In this document: positions 55,207 through 62,877 of the stretch, piece after piece | Layout of the letters: every line of letters starts with the position of its first letter | Position numbering within the stretch: the stretch's first letter is position 1 | Assembly: GCF_040744945.1 (NCBI RefSeq) | Contig: NZ_CP160453.1 | Coordinates: 1,612,001-1,676,000 of the forward strand | Origin: Saccharothrix sp. HUAS TT1 | GTDB taxonomy: Bacteria; Actinomycetota; Actinomycetes; Mycobacteriales; Pseudonocardiaceae | Length of the DNA: 64,000 nucleotides | Direction: 5' to 3' | Position numbers and translations under genes: made by a program | The notes under the pieces: generated by a model | Seen by the model: only the letters and a program-made list of their open reading frames with translations | Database searches by the model: none | Told to the model about the DNA's origin: nothing

Positions 55207-55773
55207 GTGCGAACTGATGTGGTCCTGGACGCCGCGGCGAAGGCCGAGCTGGCGCGGTTGGTGAGCGAGTTGGCCGTGGTGCACGGCAAGGTGACGCTGT
55301 CCTCGGGCGCCGAGGCCGACTACTACATCGACCTGCGGCGGGCGACCCTGCACCACGCCGCCGCCCCGCTGATCGGCCGGTTGCTGCGGCAGCTCACCGC
55401 CGACTGGGGCTACGTCGCCGCGGGCGGCCTCACGCTGGGCGCGGACCCGGTGGCGTGCGCGATGATGCACGCCGCGGCGGGCGCGGGCGAGGTGCTGGAC
55501 GCGTTCGTGGTGCGCAAGGCGGCCAAGCAGCACGGCATGCAGCGCCGGATCGAGGGCATCGAGGTCGCCGGGCAGCGGGTGCTCGCGGTCGAGGACACCT
55601 CCACCACCGGCGGCAGCGTGCTGACCGCGGTCGAGGCGCTGCGCGAGGCGGGCGCGACGGTCGTCGGCGTCGCGACGGTCGTGGACCGGGGCACGGGCGC
55701 GCGCGAGGTGATCGAGGAGGCCGGGCTGCCGTACCGGCACCTGCTGGACCTCGCCGACCTGGGCCTGGCCTGA
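55207..55773 (+). CDS. pyrE: Orotate phosphoribosyltransferase
   Basis: This 188-residue enzyme makes orotidine 5'-phosphate from orotate and PRPP in pyrimidine synthesis. The PRPP motif reads 'VLAVEDTSTTGGSVLTAVEA'; other signatures are 'KVTLSSGAEADYYIDLRRAT' and the loop 'VRKAAKQHGMQRRIEG'. GTG 55207 ('VRTDVVLDAAAKAEL') gives the usual length; 18 bases earlier there is another start in frame. The gene is divergent from the 54596 gene with overlapping promoters, and is followed after 1 base by a hypothetical membrane-protein gene. Confidence 0.93.
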   Translation: MRTDVVLDAAAKAELARLVSELAVVHGKVTLSSGAEADYYIDLRRATLHHAAAPLIGRLLRQLTADWGYVAAGGLTLGADPVACAMMHAAAGAGEVLDAFVVRKAAKQHGMQRRIEGIEVAGQRVLAVEDTSTTGGSVLTAVEALREAGATVVGVATVVDRGTGAREVIEEAGLPYRHLLDLADLGLA

Positions 55774-55774
55774 C

Positions 55775-56464
55775 GTGGTCTCGCTGGTCCTGCTGGTGGT
55801 GATCGTGGCGATCCTCGGTGTCGGGGTCGCCGTGGGGTTGTCGCGCCGGAAGCGGAACCCGTTCGCGAACCAGGCGTTCGTGAGCCAGTGGGAGCAGCGG
55901 ATGCGGGCCCTGGAGGCCGCGCTCGGCTGGCGGTTCGTCGCCGAGGACCAGGGCTTCCAGGAGCGGGTGCCGCAGGTCGGCCGGATGCTGGAGGCCGACC
56001 GGAGCCGGGTGAAGTTCCAGCTCGTCGGCCACTGGCGCGGCGTGCCCGTGCTGGCGGTCGAGGTGGTGTTCCGGGCGGACAACGTGGTCACGTCCGAGTA
56101 CCGCACCTACACCGTCGTGGTCGTGCCGCGCCCGATGCCGGGGCCGTGGGTGCTGATCAGCCCGCGCAACGACTCGGTGTGGGGCCTGTTCGAGCAGTTC
56201 GCGGAGACCGGCGACCCGGTGTTCGACGGCCGCTACGAGGTGCGCCGGCGCAACCCGGCGTTCGCCTCGGCGCTGCTCGGCTCGGGTCTGGCGCAGGCGT
56301 TGCTGCAGGACCCGCGGGCGGCCGGGGTCGCGATCGCGTTCGACGAGCACAACCTCGCCGCCGCCGTGCCCGGCCCGCTGCTGCAGGCGCCGCTGGCGCA
56401 CTTGGCCGACCTGCTGCTGGACGTGGCGGGCCGGGTGCCCTGGCAGTCCCTGCCCAGGGGCTGA
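55775..56464 (+). CDS. Single-pass membrane protein of unknown function
   Basis: This 229-residue protein has an N-terminal membrane helix ('LVLLVVIVAILGVGVAVGLS') and a basic patch ('RRKRNPF'). The cytoplasmic domain contains 'WEQRMRALEAALGWRFVAED', 'VEVVFRADNVVTSEYRTYTV' and 'RNPAFASALLGSGLAQALLQ'. I do not recognise the family; it may be a distant paralogue of the 51299 protein. It starts one base after the pyrE stop codon, so it is in the pyrE operon. No role in pyrimidine metabolism can be claimed. Confidence 0.65.
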   Translation: MVSLVLLVVIVAILGVGVAVGLSRRKRNPFANQAFVSQWEQRMRALEAALGWRFVAEDQGFQERVPQVGRMLEADRSRVKFQLVGHWRGVPVLAVEVVFRADNVVTSEYRTYTVVVVPRPMPGPWVLISPRNDSVWGLFEQFAETGDPVFDGRYEVRRRNPAFASALLGSGLAQALLQDPRAAGVAIAFDEHNLAAAVPGPLLQAPLAHLADLLLDVAGRVPWQSLPRG

Positions 56465-56521
56465 TATTCGCCGCGCACTTGATCGCCGGGCGGCCTACTC
56501 TGGGGTACCAGGGAGGTCGCT

Positions 56522-56899
56522 ATGGTCGCGCGCGCTTTGGCGGAGCTCGTCATGGTGGTGCACTACGCCGTCCTGGTCTTCCTGCTGGTCGGCGGTTTCC
56601 TGGCCTGGCGGTGGCCGCGGGTGCTGTACTTCCACCTGGCGATGGCCACCTGGGGCCTGCTGGTCGTGCTGTTCCCGATCTCCTGCCCGCTGACCTGGCT
56701 GGAGAACGAGTTCCGCGCCGCCGCCGGTCAACCGCGGATGACGACCGGCTTCATCGACACCCACATCGACGGCGTGCTGTACCCGGACTCGGCGGCCGGG
56801 CTGGTGCAGGTGCTGGTGGCGGTCGTGGTGGTCGGCTCGTGGACCGGCTACTACCTCAGGCGGCGGTCCGAGCCGGCCGGCGCCGAGGCCTGCCGCTGA
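56522..56899 (+). CDS. DUF2784 family membrane protein
   Basis: This 125-residue protein has three to four membrane helices ('LVMVVHYAVLVFLLVGGFLA', 'YFHLAMATWGLLVVLFPI', 'GLVQVLVAVVVVGSWTGYYL'). The family motif 'CPLTWLENEFRAAAGQP' and 'GFIDTHIDGVLYP' identify DUF2784, which has no known function. The ATG at 56522 follows GGGAGGT. A TACTCT -10-like box lies about 24 bases upstream, so it has its own promoter. Confidence 0.87.
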   Translation: MVARALAELVMVVHYAVLVFLLVGGFLAWRWPRVLYFHLAMATWGLLVVLFPISCPLTWLENEFRAAAGQPRMTTGFIDTHIDGVLYPDSAAGLVQVLVAVVVVGSWTGYYLRRRSEPAGAEACR

Positions 56900-56945
56900 C
56901 GTCGCCGCGACTACGATCGCCCGGTCTGCTGACACCGGGAGCGAC

Positions 56946-57650
56946 GTGGTCGGGCGAGTGGTCCTCGAAGGTTTTCACGCGGTCAAGCACGCGGTCCGGT
57001 TCGGGGCCGCGGTCGGCCGGGTGGTGGTGCTCGACCGGGGCAAGGCGGTCGCGCTGGCCCGGTCGCACGCGCCGGACCTGGTCGGGGTGTTCGAGGAGCG
57101 GGCCGAGGTGGTGGCGCCCGCGGAGTTCGAGCGGGTCGTGGGGCGGTCGCACCCGACCGGCGTCGGCGGGCTGGCCGAACGGCCCGCGGCGGCGCCCTCG
57201 GCGGTGGCGGCTGCGCGCACCTCGCCGCTCGTGCTGCTGGACAACCCGCGCAACCCGGGCAACCTCGGCGCGGTGATCCGGGTGGCCGCCGGGCTGGGCG
57301 CGAGCGGCGTGGTGTCGCTCGGCGACGTGGACCCGTGGCACCCGACCGTGCTGCGCGGCAGCGCGGGGCTGCACTTCGCGGTGCCGGTCGCGCGGCTGGC
57401 CGGCGCCGGCGAGGTCGAGGGCCCGGTGGTCGCGTTCGACGCGGGCGGCGCGGACCTGCGGGACGTGCGGATCGCCGACGACGCCGTGCTGGCGTTCGGC
57501 TCGGAGCGGCACGGGCTGTCGGCCGAGGTGCGGGCGCGGGCCGACCTGGTCGTCTCGCTGCCGATGCGACCGCTGGTCTCCAGCTACAACCTGACCACCA
57601 GCGTCGCCATGGGCCTGTACCACTGGGAACTGCTCCGCCGCGCTTCTTGA
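56946..57650 (+). CDS. TrmH/SpoU family RNA 2'-O-methyltransferase
   Basis: This 234-residue knotted SPOUT methyltransferase probably modifies tRNA or rRNA ribose. SPOUT motifs are all present: motif 1 'LLDNPRNPGNLGAVIRVAAG', motif 2 'LAFGSERHGLSAEV', and motif 3 'VSLPMRPLVSSYNLTTSVAM' (SAM-binding knot). An N-terminal region of about 85 residues holds the substrate-binding part. The target RNA cannot be read from the sequence. GTG 56946 is used. It is the last gene before the glycosidase and sugar module. Confidence 0.87.
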   Translation: MVGRVVLEGFHAVKHAVRFGAAVGRVVVLDRGKAVALARSHAPDLVGVFEERAEVVAPAEFERVVGRSHPTGVGGLAERPAAAPSAVAAARTSPLVLLDNPRNPGNLGAVIRVAAGLGASGVVSLGDVDPWHPTVLRGSAGLHFAVPVARLAGAGEVEGPVVAFDAGGADLRDVRIADDAVLAFGSERHGLSAEVRARADLVVSLPMRPLVSSYNLTTSVAMGLYHWELLRRAS

Positions 57651-57675
57651 ACGGTTCAGTGGGCACCCTGGTGCG

Positions 57676-58737
57676 GTGACGACACCACAGCTGTCCGCCG
57701 CGCGGGCCGGCGTCGCCGAACGGGCGGTCGAGTCCCGGCACCTGCGCCGGGTCTGGGGCGTGCCGGGCACGGCCCTCGGCGCGGCCGCGTGGCCGGTCGA
57801 CTGGCCCGGCCGGGTGCACGCCCGGTTCGGCTACTGGTGGCAGGCGCACCTGCTGGACTGCGTCCTCGACGCCCAGCTCCGCTCCCCGCGCGACGCCCGG
57901 GTGGCCCTGGTGCGGCGGCTCGTGCGCGGCATCCGGCTGCGCAACCTGGTCGGCTGGACCAACGACTTCTACGACGACGTCGCGTGGCTGGGGCTGGCGC
58001 TGCTGCGGGCCGAGCGGGAGGTCGGCGTCGCCCGGCCGAAGGCCGTCGCCGCCATCGCCGACCGGTTGCGCTCCGGGTGGACCGACCACGGCGGCGGCGG
58101 GATCTGGTGGAAGCGCGACGACGACTTCAAGAACGTGCCCGCCAACGGCCCGGCGGCGATCTTCTTCGCCCGGCTCGGCGAGCGCGGCGACCTCGGCCGC
58201 GCGCGGTCCACGGTGGACTGGGTCGAGGAGCACCTGGTCGACCCGGAGACCGGGCTGGCGTGGGACGGGCTGCACGTCCACCCGGACGGCACGGTCCGCG
58301 AGGTGGAGAAGAACTTCTACACCTACTGCCAGGGCGTGCTGCTCGGCGCGTGCGTGGAACTCGGCTCCGCGCGCTACGAGGACAAGGCGGCGCGGATCAT
58401 CACCGCCGTCGACAAGCACCTCACCACCGACGGCGTGCCGCGCGGGCACGGCGCCGGCGACGGCGGCCTGTTCGGCGGCATCCTGACCCGGTACCTGGCC
58501 CAGGCCGCGCTGCGGCTCGACCGGCCCGAGGCGGCCCGCGCCGCGGATCTGGTGCTCGACTCGGCGGAAGCGGTGTGGGCCAACCGGACCGCGGTGGTGA
58601 GCGGGCCGCTGTTCGGTCCGGAGTGGACCGAGCCCGCGACCGCGGAGTCCGGTCGGGACCTGTCCGTCCAGCTGGGCGGGTGGATGGCGCTGGAGGCCGC
58701 CGCGCTGCTGGAGCGCAAGGGGCTCACCCGGACCTGA
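57676..58737 (+). CDS. Glycoside hydrolase family 76 protein (alpha-1,6-mannanase-like)
   Basis: This 353-residue (alpha/alpha)6 hydrolase of family GH76 has the twin catalytic Asp pair in 'TNDFYDDVAWLGLALLRAE'. Other family segments are 'GGGGIWWKRDDDFKNVPANG' and 'EKNFYTYCQGVLLGACVELG'. It has no signal peptide, so it acts in the cytoplasm, unusual for a mannanase. The GTG at 57676 follows CACCCT by 6 bases. Its 3' end overlaps the convergent TIM-barrel gene by 14 bases. Substrate is likely an alpha-mannoside. Confidence 0.85.
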   Translation: MTTPQLSAARAGVAERAVESRHLRRVWGVPGTALGAAAWPVDWPGRVHARFGYWWQAHLLDCVLDAQLRSPRDARVALVRRLVRGIRLRNLVGWTNDFYDDVAWLGLALLRAEREVGVARPKAVAAIADRLRSGWTDHGGGGIWWKRDDDFKNVPANGPAAIFFARLGERGDLGRARSTVDWVEEHLVDPETGLAWDGLHVHPDGTVREVEKNFYTYCQGVLLGACVELGSARYEDKAARIITAVDKHLTTDGVPRGHGAGDGGLFGGILTRYLAQAALRLDRPEAARAADLVLDSAEAVWANRTAVVSGPLFGPEWTEPATAESGRDLSVQLGGWMALEAAALLERKGLTRT

Positions 58738-59488
58738 GCCACCCGAGCAGCGTCGCCGCGTCCGCCCGGAACGCCGCCGGCGAGTCGTCGGCGACGAACT
58801 CCAGCAGCACGTGCCGGTCGACGCCGTCGCGGCCCACCTCCCGCAGCACCGGCAGCCACAGGTCCTCGCGCGCGGCCAGCGGCAGCCGGTCCGACCAGCC
58901 GCCCGGGCCCCAGGAGAACACGTGGGCGGTGGTCAGCGCCGGCAGCAGCGCCCGCACCTCGCCGAGCGCGGCCGGCACGTCCTGCGCGCCGCCGGGCTGC
59001 CAGTAGGGCGCCGGCGACGGGTGCCCCACCTCGGCGAACAACCGGGTCGCGGACGGGAGCGCGTCGGTCAGCGTGTTCGGGTGGTACTCCACCGCCACCA
59101 CGACGCCCGCCGCCTCCGCCGCCACGGCCGCCGCGCGCAGCGCGTCGACCACCGCCGCCCGCTGCCCGGCCGACGCGTCGGCCGACCCGGTCGTGCCCGC
59201 CCACACCCGCACCCGCGGCGCGCCCAGCTCCACCGCCGTCGCCAGCACGGCGTCCCACTCCGCCGGGTCGGAGACGCCCGCCCGGTGGTAGGAGCCGTAG
59301 GCGGAGACGACCAGCCCGGCGTCCGCGCACCGCCGCCGCGCGTCCCGGGCCGCCGCCAGGTCGTTCAGCGGCACGTGCGCGTCACCGCCCCACTCGACGG
59401 CCGACAGGCCGCACTCGTGCGCGAGGGCCACCACCTCCGGCACCGGCAGCGCGCGGAACGTGACCGAGGCCAGGCCGGGTGTCAGCAC
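58724..59488 (-). CDS. TIM-barrel sugar isomerase/epimerase family protein
   Basis: This 254-residue xylose-isomerase-like TIM barrel has 'ASVTFRALPVPEVVALAHEC', then 'SAVEWGGDAHVPLND', metal-ligand Glu in 'VVVAVEYHPNTLTDALPSA' and the closing 'RHVLLEFVADDSP' with another Glu. The family covers sugar isomerases, epimerases, hydrolases and aldolases; the substrate is not readable. It is encoded on the minus strand 14 bases past the LacI stop codon, so LacI and this gene form one unit. GTG 59488 is used. Confidence 0.85.
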   Translation of the reverse strand: MLTPGLASVTFRALPVPEVVALAHECGLSAVEWGGDAHVPLNDLAAARDARRRCADAGLVVSAYGSYHRAGVSDPAEWDAVLATAVELGAPRVRVWAGTTGSADASAGQRAAVVDALRAAAVAAEAAGVVVAVEYHPNTLTDALPSATRLFAEVGHPSPAPYWQPGGAQDVPAALGEVRALLPALTTAHVFSWGPGGWSDRLPLAAREDLWLPVLREVGRDGVDRHVLLEFVADDSPAAFRADAATLLGWLRSG

Positions 59489-59501
59489 GTCGCCACGCCG
59501 C

Positions 59502-60458
59502 TCAGCGGCAGCCGCAGGACCGGCGGTGCCGCAGCACCGGCGGCAGCCGGATCGTCTCCGGCGCCCGGTCCGGGTCCTCGATCCGGGCCAGCAGCAGCCG
59601 CACCGCCGTGCGCCCGATCTCCTCCACCGGCTGCGCCATCGCGGTCAGCGGCGGGTCGACCAGCTCGGCCCACTCCACCTCGTCGTAGGTCACCAGCGCC
59701 AGGTCCGAGCCGATCCGCACGCCGCGCGACCGGGCCGCGCGCAGCACCTCGATCAGCGCCTGGTGGTCGTTCACCACCACGCCGGTGACCTGCCCGAGCA
59801 GCGGCTCCAGCGCCGGCCGCACCAGGTCCTCGTCCCACGCCAGCCCGGCCCGGCCCAGGCCCAGCCGGTAGCCGAGCACCCGCTCGTCCGTGGTCGCCAG
59901 GCCGGGTCGGCCCGACACCAGGCCGATCCGCCGGTGCCCCAGCTCCGCCAGGTGCCGCACCAGCGCGGACGTCGCCTGCACGTTCTCCGGGCCGACCTGG
60001 TCGGTGTCCTGCGCCACGGTCAGCCGGTCCACCAGCACCGTCGGCACGCCCAGCCGGCGCAGCTCGGGCAGCGCGGCCGAGCCGGACGTCGGCGTGAGCA
60101 GCACCCCGTCCACCCGACGCGACCGCAGCATCCGCACCGCGGCCCGCTCGGACTCGGCGGTGTCGCGGGTGTCGATCAGCACCAGCGTGTAGCCGGCCCT
60201 GGTCGCCTCGCCCTCGATCGCCGCGATCAGCTCGGCGAAGTACGGGTGCGACACCAGCGACACGGCCAGGCCGAGCGACTTCGTGCCGCCGGTGACCAGC
60301 GACCGCGCGATGGCGTCCCCGGTGTACCCCGTCTCCTCGACCGCCTTGAGCACCCGCTCCCGGGTGTCGGCGGCGACCGACCTGGTCTCGTTGATCACGT
60401 GTGAGACCGTGGTGATGGAGACGCCCGCGAGCTGGGCGACCTCCCGCATGGTGACCAT
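59502..60458 (-). CDS. LacI family transcriptional regulator
   Basis: This 318-residue sugar-responsive repressor has an N-terminal LacI helix-turn-helix ('MREVAQLAGVSITTVSHVIN') and a periplasmic-binding-protein-like effector domain ('SLGLAVSLVSHPYFAELIAA', 'VDGVLLTPTSGSAALPEL', 'LGHRRIGLVSGRPG'). It is divergent from the PfkB kinase gene, with a GCAAGC/GATTGC dyad between them. It shares a unit with the TIM-barrel gene. It ends in an unusual Cys-rich tail ('RRSCGCR'). Confidence 0.9.
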   Translation of the reverse strand: MVTMREVAQLAGVSITTVSHVINETRSVAADTRERVLKAVEETGYTGDAIARSLVTGGTKSLGLAVSLVSHPYFAELIAAIEGEATRAGYTLVLIDTRDTAESERAAVRMLRSRRVDGVLLTPTSGSAALPELRRLGVPTVLVDRLTVAQDTDQVGPENVQATSALVRHLAELGHRRIGLVSGRPGLATTDERVLGYRLGLGRAGLAWDEDLVRPALEPLLGQVTGVVVNDHQALIEVLRAARSRGVRIGSDLALVTYDEVEWAELVDPPLTAMAQPVEEIGRTAVRLLLARIEDPDRAPETIRLPPVLRHRRSCGCR

Positions 60459-60477
60459 GGACTCGTCCCCGTTCGGG

Positions 60478-60495
60478 CTTGCGCAAGCGATTGCG
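60478..60495. promoter_or_regulatory. LacI-type operator
   Basis: The dyad CTTGCGCAAGCGATTGCG (60478-60495) contains GCAA-GCGA-TTGC with nearly perfect symmetry. It lies 20 bases from the LacI start and about 31 bases from the PfkB start, so it can repress both directions. Confidence 0.7.
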
Positions 60496-60525
60496 TGGGG
60501 ACTTTACCTGCCAGGAGGCACGCGC

Positions 60526-61359
60526 GTGGTGTCCGTGCTGTGTGTCGGGCTGACGACCGTCGACGTGAGCCAGCGCGTCGCGGAGTTCCCGGCGCCGGGG
60601 CAGAAGGTCCAGTCGCTCGGCGTGGACCTGTCGCCCGGTGGTCCGGCCGCCAACGCGGCGCGCGCGGTGGCGGCGCTGGGGCGCCGGGCCGTGCTGCTGA
60701 CCGCGGTGGACGGCGAGCTGGGCGCGTTCGCCCGGTCCCGGCTGCACCCGGTGGAGGTGCGCTCGGTCGGCGCGGGCGGTCCGGCGCTGAGCGCGGTCGC
60801 GGTGCGCGAGCGCGACGGCGAGCGGACCGTGATCTCGCGCAACGCGGTGGGGTTCGACGCCGACGTCGAGGTGGACCCGGAGCTGGTGGCGGCGGCGGAC
60901 GTGGTGCTGGTGGACGGCCACCTCGGGCCGCTGGCGCTCCGGGCGGCGCGCCTGGCCAGGCGGGCGGGCGTGCCGGTGGTGCTGGACGCGGGCAGCTGGA
61001 AACCCGTGCTGGCCGACCTGCTGCCGCTCGTGGACGTCGCCGCGTGCTCGGCCGCGTTCGAGCTGCCGGAGGCCGAGCTGCACGCCCGCGGGGTGCCGCT
61101 GGTGATCCGCACGCACGGCCCGCGTCCCGTCACGTGGTCGAGCGGTGGTGCCACCGGCTCCCAACCGGTACCTGTTGTCGAGGCGCGCGACACCAACGGC
61201 GCCGGCGACGTGTGGCACGGTGCGCTGGCGATCGCGGTCGCCGAAGGGCTGGCGGTGCACGAGGCCGTCCGGTGGGCGAACGAGGTCGCCGCGGTGCGCG
61301 TGCGCCACACCGCGCGGGACTGGGTGGAGGAGCTGGGACGGTGGCGGAACAGCGGGTGA
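60526..61359 (+). CDS. PfkB family carbohydrate kinase
   Basis: This 277-residue ribokinase-like enzyme has the N-terminal PfkB pattern ('GPAANAARAVAALGRRAVLL'), the phosphate loop region 'ALSAVAVRERDGERTVISR' and the catalytic-base motif 'ARDTNGAGDVWHGALAIA' (Asp in NGAGD). The gene is divergent from lacI with a LacI operator between. GTG 60526 follows AGGAGG by 7 bases. Its substrate is a sugar or polyol; the next gene is a second kinase, which overlaps it by 19 bases. Confidence 0.87.
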   Translation: MVSVLCVGLTTVDVSQRVAEFPAPGQKVQSLGVDLSPGGPAANAARAVAALGRRAVLLTAVDGELGAFARSRLHPVEVRSVGAGGPALSAVAVRERDGERTVISRNAVGFDADVEVDPELVAAADVVLVDGHLGPLALRAARLARRAGVPVVLDAGSWKPVLADLLPLVDVAACSAAFELPEAELHARGVPLVIRTHGPRPVTWSSGGATGSQPVPVVEARDTNGAGDVWHGALAIAVAEGLAVHEAVRWANEVAAVRVRHTARDWVEELGRWRNSG

Positions 61360-61976
61360 GGTTCGACGAGCTGGTCGACCGGGCGCGGCTGCTGGTGGAC
61401 GCGGGCGAGCGCCGCATCCTCGGCATCGGCGGCGCGCCGGGCTCGGGCAAGTCGACGCTGGCGCGCCGGCTGGTCGACGCCCTGGGCGACGACGCCGCCC
61501 TGGTCGGGATGGACGGCTTCCACCTGGCCCAGCAGGAGCTGGAACGGCTCGGCGCCGCCGACCGCAAGGGCGCGCCGGACACGTTCGACGTCCCCGGCTA
61601 CGTCGACCTGCTCGGCAGGCTCAAGGCGTGCGGCCCGGACGTCGTCTACGCGCCGGAGTTCCGCCGCGAGGTCGAGGAGCCGATCGCCTGCGCCGTCCCG
61701 GTCGACCCCTCCGTGCCGCTGGTCGTCACCGAGGGCAACTACCTGCTGATGCAGTACGACAAGTGGAAGCGCGTGCGGGTGGTGCTGGACGAGGCGTGGT
61801 TCCTGGAGGTCGACGAGGACCTGCGGGTGGCCCGCCTGATCGACCGCCACGTCCGCTACGGGCGGTCCGTCGAGGAAGCCCGCGAACGGGTGTTGCACGG
61901 CACCGACCACGTGAACGCGCTCATGGTGAACGCCTCCAAGGCCACCGCCGACCTGGTCATCACCGAAGTGCTGTGA
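61341..61976 (+). CDS. P-loop nucleoside/nucleotide kinase family protein
   Basis: This 211-residue P-loop kinase related to uridine kinase and phosphoribulokinase has Walker A 'IGGAPGSGKSTLARRLVDAL', the substrate motif 'VGMDGFHLAQQEL', and 'VTEGNYLLMQYDKW' (Walker B-like). Such proteins phosphorylate ribosyl or sugar compounds. It overlaps the PfkB gene by 19 bases and is in the same operon under the LacI operator. Two kinases in one operon may act one after the other. Start: GTG 61341; GTG 61356 is the alternative. Confidence 0.82.
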   Translation: MAEQRVRFDELVDRARLLVDAGERRILGIGGAPGSGKSTLARRLVDALGDDAALVGMDGFHLAQQELERLGAADRKGAPDTFDVPGYVDLLGRLKACGPDVVYAPEFRREVEEPIACAVPVDPSVPLVVTEGNYLLMQYDKWKRVRVVLDEAWFLEVDEDLRVARLIDRHVRYGRSVEEARERVLHGTDHVNALMVNASKATADLVITEVL

Positions 61977-62005
61977 CCGCTACGAGTGGCTGTGACCGCT
62001 ACGAG
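61971..62005. repeat. Direct repeat across two convergent stop codons
   Basis: CTGTGACCGCTACGAG occurs at 61971-61986 and again at 61990-62005, 19 bp apart. The first copy contains the kinase stop codon, and the second overlaps the stop of the convergent DedA-family gene. It may be a small recent duplication. Confidence 0.75.
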
Positions 62006-62664
62006 GCGGTGCTGACCTCTTCGTCCACCGGCTTGCGCATCTCCTGCCGGTAGCGGTACAGGCCGTAGGCGGTGCCGCCGACGAAGAACGCGATGCTGAC
62101 GACCACCGCGACCGTCTCCAGCCACGGCACGGCGGCCAGCAGGCCCGCGCCGTAGTAGCCGGCCAGCACCAGCGTCGGCACCCACGCGATCGCGCCGATG
62201 GTCGTGGCCAGCATGAACCGCTTCGGGTCCATCCTCGCCGCGCCCGCGATCATCGGGGCCAGCGTGCGCACCCACGGGATCCACCGGGCGAGCACGATCG
62301 CCCAGAAGCCCCGCCGGTCGAGGAAGTCCCGGGCCTTGGCCAGGTTCTCCTTGTTGAGCACCCGGCCGCCGCGGCGGGCCAGCAGGCGCGTGCCGGTGTG
62401 CCTGCCGATGTAGTAGCCGATCTGGTTGCCGACGACGGCCACCAGGAGCGCGGCCAGCGACAGCAGCCACGCGGACAGCTCGCCGTCGTGCGACGCCAGC
62501 ACCACACCGGCGGCGAACAGCAGCGAGTCGCCGGGGAGGAAGAGGCCGAAGACGAACGCGCACTCGAAGAAGATGAAGCTCAGCGTGATCAGCCACACGG
62601 CCAGCGGGCCTGCGGAATCGAGCTGGATGAACGCGACAGCTTCGGACGTTGCGGACAACTCCAC
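61999..62664 (-). CDS. DedA family membrane protein
   Basis: This 221-residue integral membrane protein has about five or six helices and the conserved DedA pattern ('FECAFVFGLFLPGDSLLFAA', 'NQIGYYIGRHTGTRLLAR', 'FWAIVLARWIPWVRTLAPMI'). DedA proteins take part in membrane lipid handling and proton or drug homeostasis. The GTG at 62664 is preferred, with TAGTCT 7 bases upstream on the minus strand (leaderless). It ends convergently with the P-loop kinase gene. Confidence 0.88.
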   Translation of the reverse strand: MELSATSEAVAFIQLDSAGPLAVWLITLSFIFFECAFVFGLFLPGDSLLFAAGVVLASHDGELSAWLLSLAALLVAVVGNQIGYYIGRHTGTRLLARRGGRVLNKENLAKARDFLDRRGFWAIVLARWIPWVRTLAPMIAGAARMDPKRFMLATTIGAIAWVPTLVLAGYYGAGLLAAVPWLETVAVVVSIAFFVGGTAYGLYRYRQEMRKPVDEEVSTAS

Positions 62665-62877
62665 GTGGCCCAGACTACGTGGGACCGCGCGGACTTCTGG
62701 GCCACATGGGGATAACAGCTTGCCGAAGCCCGGGTTTCGTGGCGGGCAGTGCGCGCCCGAACACGCGCTGGAGCGGCTGCTGCCCTCTCGGGCGACCTCC
62801 AAGAGAGGTCCCTACGGCATTCCGCAGTCCGATGCGACCCCCTGCTCACCGGGCCGGTCAGCGGTTAGCGTGGACGG
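62665..62877. promoter_or_regulatory. Divergent promoter gap before the FAD-linked oxidase
   Basis: This 213-bp gap has no supported gene. It holds a short GACCTC/GAGGTC hairpin near 62800 and leaderless -10 boxes at both ends: TAGTCT for DedA and TAGCGT (62866-62871) for the oxidase. I checked it for an SRP RNA motif and saw none. Confidence 0.45.

Noticed and set aside
62665..62877. Possible SRP RNA or other structured RNA gene
   Set aside because: The GGAAGGAAGCAGC-type motif of SRP RNA is absent on both strands, and only short hairpins are present.
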